This document shows, in pieces, positions 1-6,190 of a stretch of DNA of 15,029 bases. How positions within the stretch are numbered: position 1 is the stretch's first letter; each line of letters begins with the position of its first letter. Under the pieces are notes generated by a model, which searched no databases, was not told the origin of the DNA, and saw only the letters and a list, made by a program, of their open reading frames with translations. This DNA comes from Candidatus Iainarchaeum sp. Its GTDB lineage: Archaea; Iainarchaeota; Iainarchaeia; Iainarchaeales; JAFCFF01. The DNA lies in contig JAFCFF010000009.1 of assembly GCA_017608775.1 (NCBI GenBank), positions 1 to 15,029 on the forward strand, written 5' to 3'. A program made the translations under genes and the position numbers.

Positions 1-52
1 CAAGAGATTAGCGGACTTTCCTCCTTCTAAGGTTAGCCAACTCCCTGCTACT
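1..52 (-). ncRNA. rnpB: RNase P RNA, 5' end (partial)
   Basis: Read on the minus strand, positions 24-11 give GGAGGAAAGUCCGC, which matches conserved region I (5' strand of P4) of RNase P RNA, the catalytic RNA that cuts 5' leaders from pre-tRNAs. About 28 nt precede it, as expected for P1 to P3, including a possible short hairpin CCU-UAGA-AGG at 22-31. The 3' part, including the second P4 strand, lies beyond the left edge, so P1 and P4 pairing cannot be tested. The gene starts about 40 nt after the 23S processing stem with no clear TATA box between, so it may be co-transcribed with rRNA. I infer the 5' end only roughly. Confidence 0.68.
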
Positions 53-92
53 TAAAAACAAAAAAACTGAAAAACAGAAAAAATTAATGAAA

Positions 93-125
93 GGAATAAA
101 CTCTGGTATTTGGCATGTCTGAAAT
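93..125 (-). other. Pre-23S bulge-helix-bulge, 3' strand
   Basis: This is the trailer half of the 23S processing stem and pairs with 3049-3081. From inside outward: inner helix 116-125, 4-bp central helix 112-115 (UGCC on RNA), a three-A bulge at 109-111, and an outer helix 93-108 with one mismatch. Two 3-nt bulges on opposite strands separated by 4 bp is the canonical BHB cut by the archaeal tRNA splicing endonuclease. In archaea such cleavage and ligation produces a circular pre-23S intermediate; that step is inferred here. Confidence 0.9.
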
Positions 126-3048
126 TACGGGCTTTTAGTAAGTCAAGGCTGAGCTGCTCGCTTGCGCTCACAGCTTACACCAGACTCCTATCAAGCTCCT
201 GTTTTAGGAGAGCCCTATGATAACTCTTTTTGCGGGGAGCTTCGAGCTTAGATGCATTCAGCTCTTATCTCCTATGGCGTAGCTACCCAGCACTGCCCTT
301 TAGGACAACTGGTACACCAGAGGCCACGTCGCGCTGTTCCTCTCGTAATAAACGCAACTTCCGCTCAGTTATCTCACACTCCCGACAGATAGAAACCAAC
401 CTGTCTCACAACGGTCTAAACTAAACTAACGTGAGGCTTTAACGACTAAACCCGTCTACCCTTGGCTGCTTATGCACAGCCAGGATGCCTCAAGCCAACG
501 ACGGAGCATCAAACCGCGGGGTCGATGTGGACTCTTGCCCGCGACGAACCTGTTACCCCCGAGGTAAGTTCACTGTCAGTCCAGGGTCTCATTTAAAGAC
601 ACACTGGAGTTCGCTAAACCCTAGTTTCCTACCAGCTTTCCTTGCTTTGCGGAAAACTGTTAAGCCAGCTTTTGCTCTTACACTCTAAAGCGGATTCCTG
701 ACCCGCCTGAGCTGACCTTTGGGCTCCCCTGATGCCTTTTCAGGGGAGTGCCGCCCCAGCCAAACTACCTACCTAGTAGTGTCCTTTTTCAAGTTAGCGT
801 TACGGTTTTAAAAGGGCAGTGTTTCATTGGTGTCTCCACATTCCCTAGCGAGAATGCTTCTAAGACTCCTGCCTACGCTTTACAATCAAAACCATAACAC
901 AATACTAGACTGTAGTAAACCTCTGCGGGGTCTGTCCCTCCCGTCGGAAGTTACCGGTATCTTCACCGGCAAATGGTACTCGTCAGGCCTGGCCTAGGGA
1001 CAGCGGGGATCTCGTTACTCCATTCATGCAAGTCGACGATTAATCGACAAGGTATTACGCTACCTTAAGAGCCTCAGAGTTAGGCCCGCTCTTCACCAGG
1101 GTTTATCCTCCTTGGAAGGAGGTTTCGCCTCCTGGCAGTGAGCAGGAGTCAGCCTCGATACTCAGCCTTACGGCCTTGCCGAGACCTGTGTTTTTAATAA
1201 ACAGTCGGACCCCCCTTGTTATTGCAACCTGACTATCTCTCTATTCAGAAAGGAGTCAGGCACTCCTTCTACCAAAGATACAGAGCTAATTTGCCGAGTT
1301 CCCTTAGGTCAGTTTTTCCTGTACGCCTAGGCCTTTTAAGCCAGGGACACCTTTACTGGTTATAGGTACGGTCTTGCAGAATCCTATAGGCTTGCTTTTC
1401 AGGGGTTCTTGGCCTTGCCAGAGCTTTGCAGCTATTCAGGGCTTTACACTCCTTCTCTTCATTACGAACCTCCAGACTGCTATGCCCCTTAACATCTCTC
1501 TCGAGATGTCCGGCTAGCCAAAAACGTCACAAGCCTATATTTCGTTGCCGAGTGTATCTGCAAGGCAGGCGAATATGAACGCCTTTCCCTTTTGTCCTGC
1601 TCCTGTTAGGGCAAGACTTAGGACCGGCTAACCCTTAGCTGATATTCAGTGCTAAGGAATCCGTGCCCTCTTCGGCGTTGTTCCTGCTTGGAACAATTGT
1701 TACTACTACCGCAAGGATCCATGTTGCTAACAGCTCCACTCCTTTTTACAAAGAAGCTTCTATGCTATCAGCACACCTTCCTACCAGATATTTTCCCACA
1801 CGAGAAAATCTCTTGGGTATCGGCAGATGGTTTGAGCCCCGATCATTTTCGGCGCCCAAGGCCTAGAAGAGTGAGCTGTTACGCACTCTTTAAAGGATGG
1901 CTGCTTCTAAGCCTACCTCCTCTCTGTTTTTGGCTTTGGACTGCCTTACTTTACACTTAACCATCATTTAGGGGCCTTAACCCAAGTCTAGGTTCTTTCC
2001 CTCTCGGACTAAGAGCTTACCCCTTAGCCCCGACTCCTGGCGTCTTGGTTTCTAAGAGATTTGGAGTTTGACTACAAAGCTAGGGATTTCTCCCCACACT
2101 TTATAATCAGTATCTCTACCCTTTTAGAAAACTCAGCCAAGGCCATACTTAGGCATGTTTCGGAAGGAGCCTGCTATCACCAAGCTAGTCTAGCATTTCA
2201 CTCCTAAACCCAGGTCACTCGAGCCGATAGAACGAACAACGATTAAGACCTCCATCCTTCTGAGGAAGGATTTCATCTTGCCCAGGTTTAGATCGCTTGG
2301 CTTCAGGTCTTATCCCTGTGACTTAAGGCTTTTTCAAACCCAGCTCCTTTCTCTTGCGAGATGCGAGCACTTGGTTTCCCTTGGCTTTCCTCTTTAAGAG
2401 TTAAGCTTGCCACAGAAATAAACTCCCTTGCTAGTGCTTCAAGACTAACGACAAGACACCGGCATTTCTCTTAGGCTTGTTCTCACGAACTTTGCCTTGG
2501 GAGAACTTTCCTTGGATGCCTTGCCAATCTATCGCTGCTTAGTTTCAGGGTCTTTGAACTGCCTGCCAAGGCTCCTTTTCAACTTCCCTTCACAGTACTA
2601 GTCTACTATCGGTCTCTGGTTATATTTAGAGTTAGGAGTAAATGCCTCCTGTATTTGCACGCGATTTCCAACGCACGCTACTCTGGAACTAGGAAAATCT
2701 TCCTCTTCCTCCTTGAATACAGGGCTATCACCCTCTATGGCGCTTCTTTCCAGAAGACTTCTTCTCAGAGGTTAAGGAAGTATTCCTGTCCAAACCCCAC
2801 ATCTCCCTGCTATTGCTAGCAGGGATTTGGTTTGCTCTTTTCCCTTTTCACTCGCCGTTACTCAGGGAATCGCTTTTGCTTTCTCCTCCTTCCGGTACTA
2901 AGATGCTTCAGTTCCCGGAGTAATGCTTCCTTACGGAATTTTTGGGAATCCTAGGTTCAACGCTTGCATGCAGCTACCCTAGGCTTATCGCAGCTTGCTA
3001 CGCCCTTCTTCCGTTCCAGAGCCGAGTCATCCACTAAGCAGCTTAAGC
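126..3048 (-). rRNA. 23S ribosomal RNA
   Basis: Full-length archaeal large-subunit rRNA, about 2.92 kb. It is recognised by the 5' segment near 3040-3010, the P loop CUGGGGCGG near 755, UAACAGG at 555-549, GAGACAG near 405-400, the sarcin-ricin loop at 349-336 and CAUCUAAGCUCGAAGC near 250. Ends are set by the BHB stem and may be off by some 10 nt. No intron-sized insertion is apparent. Hand alignment shows many departures from near-universal domain V and VI bases: G at 938 (C2055), C at 934 (A2059), G at 556 (A2448), C at 504 (U2500), U at 501 (A2503), C at 500 (U2504), G at 452 (U2552) and U at 348 (G2655). Helices around them are kept by compensatory changes, so I read it as a functional gene. 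No 5S gene follows. Confidence 0.95.
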
Positions 3049-3081
3049 ATTTCAGACATTTTGCCTACCAGAGTTTAATCC
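3049..3081 (-). other. Pre-23S bulge-helix-bulge, 5' strand
   Basis: This is the leader half of the 23S processing stem. Outer helix 3066-3081 pairs with 93-108, with one mismatch; central helix 3062-3065 (GGCA on RNA) pairs with 112-115; a three-A bulge lies at 3059-3061; inner helix 3049-3058 pairs with 116-125 without mismatch. The geometry is the textbook hBHBh' substrate of the splicing endonuclease. Confidence 0.9.
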
Positions 3082-3170
3082 TTTCGGGAATCTTTTTGCA
3101 AAACACAAAAAGACCTCTTTCTTCCCCCACAAAGAAACTTGTGAGGTGCATTTTTGGAATGTTGCATAAA
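3082..3170 (-). other. 16S-23S spacer, no tRNA
   Basis: The spacer between the 16S 3' end and the 23S processing stem is only about 90 nt. It contains a hairpin, with 3091-3098 pairing to 3106-3113 (8 bp, 7-nt loop), and the 3' half of the 16S stem at 3156-3166. There is no tRNA-Ala, which many euryarchaeal operons carry here, and no internal promoter that I can see. Confidence 0.8.
3156..3166 (-). other. Pre-16S processing stem, 3' strand
   Basis: The RNA reads UGCAACAUUCC and pairs without mismatch to 4654-4664, bringing the two ends of pre-16S together just outside the mature ends. The 11 bp are contiguous, so I do not see the paired 3-nt bulges of a canonical BHB; cleavage would need flanking pairs or another mechanism. 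Confidence 0.75.
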
Positions 3171-4631
3171 GGAGGTGATCCGTCCGCAGGTTCCCCTACG
3201 GACACCTTGTTACAACTTAGCCCCCCTTATCTGGCATGGAATCGACTTTTCTACAAAAGCCTCATCCAAACCAAACTTGGCTGGCTTGATGGGCGGTGTG
3301 TGCAAGGACCAGGGACGTATTCACCGCGCCATAGTGAGACGCGATTACTGGGGATTCCAGCTTCACGAGGATGAGTTGCAATCCTCGATCTGAACCTAGA
3401 CAGTGTTTAGGGATTAGCGTCTCTTTTCAGAGTAGCATCCTATTGTCACTGCCATTGTATGCCGCGTGTTGCCCAGGGCATTTGGGCCGTACAGACCTAC
3501 CGTGGCCTACACCCTCCTCTTACTTGCGTAAGCAGTCTGGCTAGAGTGCTCCTCTCCAAAGGAAAAGATAGCAACTAGCCATATAGGTCTCGCCCGTTAC
3601 CTCAGTTAAGAGGACGCCTCACGGCACGGGCTGGCGGTGGCCATACAACACCTCTCAGCGCATCAGGAAAGACCTTTAGCCTGTCCATCATCTTGCTGTC
3701 GGCCCTGGTAAGTTTATCGGGCGTTTCATCCAATTGAACCGCAGCATCCACCCCTTGTAGTAGTCCCCCGCCAATTCCCTTAAGTTTCACTCTTGCGAGC
3801 GTACTTCCCAGGCGGCAGACTTAATGCCTTCGCTACGGCACTCCTCTTTCTCTAGGAAAAAGGAGCACCTAGTCTGCATAGTTTACAGCTAGGACTAACC
3901 GGGTATCTAATCCGGGTCGCTCCCCTAGCTTTCGTGCCTCACAGTCGGGTCAGTTCTTGTCAGGCGCCTTCGCTACTGGCGGTCTTCCTAGGATTATAAC
4001 ATTTCACCGCTACCCTAGGAATACCCCTGACACCTTCCTGCCCCTAGCCTGGCAGTATCTCTAGCAAGCCTGTTGGTTAGGCCAACAGATTTCACCAGGG
4101 ACTTACCAAGCCTGCTACGCACGCTTTAGGCCCAATATAAGGAGACACCACTTGTGGAGTACGTGTTACCGCGGCGGCTGGCACGTCTCTTGCCCTCCAC
4201 TTATTCGCCAAGCTTTTTGCACTTGGCAAAAGCTAGCAAAGCTAGCACTGGAAGTCCCTCTGTCACGCTTTCGCGCATTGCAGAAGTTTCGCGCCTGCTG
4301 CACCCCTTAGGGCTAGGACCCTTGTCTCAGTGTCCTTCTCCCTGCTCCCTCTTTCGAGGCAGGTACCGATCTTGGGCTTGGTAGGCAGTTACCCTACCAA
4401 CTACCTAATCGGCCGCAGTCCCATGCTAGGGCCAAAAATGATTTCAGCAATAAGTCATTCCAGAGTTTATTGCCTATGGAGGATTAACCTCAGTTTCCCG
4501 AGATTGCCTCCTCCCTAGCTTAGGTTGACCACGTGTTACTGAGCCGTATGCCAAGTACCCGAAGGCCTTTTGACTTGCATGGCTAAATCGGACTTCCAAA
4601 GCAGTGCCCGCCAGCGGGATCAGCTGGAATT
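3171..4631 (-). rRNA. 16S ribosomal RNA
   Basis: Full-length archaeal small-subunit rRNA, about 1.46 kb. The 5' end reads AAUUCCAGCUGAUCC at about 4631, and the 3' end reads GGAUCACCUCC with a normal anti-Shine-Dalgarno, so leadered mRNAs with GGAGG can be recognised. The 530 loop (GUGCCAGCCGCCGCGGUAA near 4180-4160) and the h45 GGAA loop are standard. Helix 44 is unusual: the pair equivalent to G1405-C1496 is A (3290) and U (3214). Several widely used primer sites carry mismatches. No intron is evident. Confidence 0.96.
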
Positions 4632-4653
4632 CGGGCGGGGAATTTTAGATGTT

Positions 4654-4664
4654 TGCAACATTCC
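4654..4664 (-). other. Pre-16S processing stem, 5' strand
   Basis: The RNA reads GGAAUGUUGCA, an 11-nt perfect complement of 3156-3166. It lies about 22 nt before the mature 16S 5' end. Together the two strands form the long-range stem typical of rRNA precursors. Confidence 0.75.
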
Positions 4665-4668
4665 CTCA

Positions 4669-4688
4669 GGTTAAAAAAATCTTTAACC
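4669..4688 (-). other. Hairpin at rRNA leader start
   Basis: GGTTAAA (minus, 4688-4682) pairs with TTTAACC (4675-4669) around a 6-nt loop. It falls almost exactly at the start site predicted from the TATA box at 4711, so the rRNA transcript may begin with this hairpin. Confidence 0.5.
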
Positions 4689-4710
4689 CTCATTATGTTG
4701 GCCTCAAGAG

Positions 4711-4723
4711 TATAAACTTTTTC
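4711..4723 (-). promoter_or_regulatory. rRNA operon promoter (BRE/TATA)
   Basis: On the minus strand GAAAAAG (BRE-like, 4723-4717) is followed by TTTATA (4716-4711). With archaeal spacing of about 25 nt, transcription would start near 4688, giving a leader of about 57 nt before 16S. Position and sequence fit a strong rRNA promoter; the start is not verified. Confidence 0.6.
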
Positions 4724-4748
4724 AACTAAGAAAAAACTCCTAAGGCTC

Positions 4749-4770
4749 AGAGCTAAGAAAGCTTAGCTCT
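4749..4770 (-). terminator. Hairpin between regulator gene and rRNA promoter
   Basis: A perfect 9-bp inverted repeat (AGAGCTAAG / CTTAGCTCT) with a 4-nt loop lies 60 nt past the stop of the regulator gene and about 30 nt upstream of the rRNA TATA box. A run of six Ts follows some 13 nt later on minus (4736-4731). It could terminate the upstream gene or bind a regulator of the rRNA promoter; the sequence does not decide. Confidence 0.45.
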
Positions 4771-4829
4771 AAATATTATTGTGTGCCAAAGCTTTAAAAT
4801 ATTTTCTGATTTGTCTGCTTTTTTAAGGT

Positions 4830-5657
4830 TCAATCAGCAAGATCTAACTTCTTAAGCTCTTCTATTCTTTTCTCAGCACCAACAGAGCTGTTAAACATCT
4901 TCCAAAAAAGTTTTTTTAACCATGCAACCCATTCCCTATCATATATTTCATAAAAAACCCTTATTTTTTCTCTTGCATCTCTCTCCTCCTTTAACCTTAC
5001 AACCCTATCGTCAACTATAAATCCCCTAAGAGGCTGGAGAGAATGCTTTATCTCGATCCCTTCCTCTCCGTATTTTTTATTTAGGGCCAACAGCTTCTCC
5101 AGGTTTTTAAAGGCAGAAAAGTCAACCCTTCCAACAACCTTCATGTTTGCACCTTTTTTCAGGATATTGTCAAGGGATTTTAGGACAGGTTTTTTTCTCT
5201 CTGTTACGTTTATCCAGGAGTTGTTTCCGGTAAAAACAAACAGGGTGTTTTCCGTTCCCTCCAAAAACTCTATTATATTCTGTTTTTTTGAGATTTTTGG
5301 GTCTCTGAATTTCTCAACAATAACATTCTTTTTCTTATCATCAATAAACTGCCAAATATCAAAGGGGTTGAATTCCTGCTTTGACTTTGCGTTTACAATA
5401 TCGTTTAATATTCTTTCCTGAAACCCTGTTTTTGAAACCTTTTCAAGAGCCGAGGAATAAACAACCTTTAGGGCCCCATGACTTCCTCTCCTAAAAACCT
5501 TCAGTGTTAGTGTCCCATACTCTTCAGATATTTTTCTCACGTATTCGTCGGTTGTTTTCCAGCTTTTTCCTATGTGTGTGGATATCTCCTGGATACTTCT
5601 TGGTTCCTTCTCAACATATTCCTCAATATCTCTTATGGTTTTAAAGTCAAGAACCAT
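4830..5657 (-). CDS. TrmB-like wHTH regulator with PLD-like domain
   Basis: A 275-aa soluble protein. Residues 1-60 look like a winged helix-turn-helix (RSIQEISTHIGKSWKTTDEY), the DNA-binding fold of archaeal TrmB-type regulators. The C-terminal half has the degenerate phospholipase-D-like pattern of that family: FTGNNSW near 143-148, and KHSLQPLRGFIVDDRVVRLKE near 204-224. A single such motif suggests ligand sensing or dimerisation, not catalysis (inference). Its ligand and target genes are unknown. The ATG at 5657 is chosen because GAGGAG lies 9 nt upstream (5672-5667); the reading frame stays open to 5840 but would overlap the divergent promoter region. It is divergent from the 144-aa gene at 5756 and ends about 110 nt before the rRNA TATA box. 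Confidence 0.75.
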   Translation of the reverse strand: MVLDFKTIRDIEEYVEKEPRSIQEISTHIGKSWKTTDEYVRKISEEYGTLTLKVFRRGSHGALKVVYSSALEKVSKTGFQERILNDIVNAKSKQEFNPFDIWQFIDDKKKNVIVEKFRDPKISKKQNIIEFLEGTENTLFVFTGNNSWINVTERKKPVLKSLDNILKKGANMKVVGRVDFSAFKNLEKLLALNKKYGEEGIEIKHSLQPLRGFIVDDRVVRLKEERDAREKIRVFYEIYDREWVAWLKKLFWKMFNSSVGAEKRIEELKKLDLAD

Positions 5658-5755
5658 ATTTCTTCTCTCCTCAAAAACCTTAAAAAACATTCTAAAACTA
5701 CTAAGAAATATTTTTACATGTATTTTTAATAGAAATAAAACTAATAGTTCTTGGT
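5658..5755. promoter_or_regulatory. Divergent promoter region
   Basis: This 98-bp AT-rich gap serves two divergent genes. On + the TATA-like TTTTTAATA (5723-5731) is centred about 29 nt before the ATG at 5756, predicting a leaderless mRNA. On minus AAAAATATTT (5715-5706) could direct a start near 5685, leaving a short leader with the GAGGAG ribosome site. The minus gene encodes a DNA-binding protein, so self-regulation here is possible but unproven. Confidence 0.5.
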
Positions 5756-6190
5756 ATGGGAGAGAAGGGGACCGAGGAAATAACACAAAACAACTTGGAT
5801 AGGCTTTTCTACCTCTCAGAAATAATTTCTTCCTTAGCAATCAACAGCAGCTTTATCTATCTTATGGAAGAGATAAAACAAATGGTATGGGAAGGGAGTT
5901 TGGGAAAAAAGGGAAAGATAGAGATAGTCTTTGATTTCAAGACAAGCAACTCAGAACATTTCAAGAGCTACTTTTCTTTATTAAAGGAAAAGGTTGGGTT
6001 GTTTCTTGAAAAGGAAAAATTTCCAATTGAGGCTTTTGACATGGTTTTTGTTAAGCTTACAATAGACTATAGCTTCTACGATGTCTTTGGTTATCTTAGC
6101 AACAAGAATTTTGTGGTTGTTGCAAGGACATATCTTAAGAAAGACACAAGACAGATAGAGGGAGTAGCACAAAGAGCACAATGGGCCTAA
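5756..6190 (+). CDS. Hypothetical protein, 144 aa
   Basis: I do not recognise this family. The protein is soluble, with no signal peptide, membrane segment or cysteine cluster. Residues 12-45 look helical, then beta-type segments (KIEIVFDF near 53-60; DMVFVKLTIDYSFYDVFGYL near 95-114; NFVVVARTYL near 118-127) alternate with a Lys/Glu-rich helix (about 75-90), suggesting a small alpha/beta domain. The ATG at 5756 fits a leaderless transcript from the TATA at 5723. Base and codon use resemble the neighbours. Its stop codon overlaps that of convergent valS. Function is unknown; the divergent pairing with a transcription regulator is the only contextual clue. Confidence 0.7.
   Translation: MGEKGTEEITQNNLDRLFYLSEIISSLAINSSFIYLMEEIKQMVWEGSLGKKGKIEIVFDFKTSNSEHFKSYFSLLKEKVGLFLEKEKFPIEAFDMVFVKLTIDYSFYDVFGYLSNKNFVVVARTYLKKDTRQIEGVAQRAQWA

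Noticed and set aside
126..3048. 23S as a pseudogene or chimeric assembly because of odd conserved positions
   Set aside because: Length, processing stem and helices are intact, and several changes are compensatory, as expected from functional evolution. Read data would settle it.
230..4518. Open reading frames of 60-136 codons on both strands
   Set aside because: They lie wholly within the 23S and 16S rRNA genes or their spacer, show no protein-like pattern, and follow conserved rRNA sequence.
5658..5840. N-terminal extension of the TrmB-like gene from TTG at 5840
   Set aside because: It would overlap the divergent promoter and the start of the + gene, and the added residues are not domain-like. 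The ATG at 5657 has a good ribosome site.
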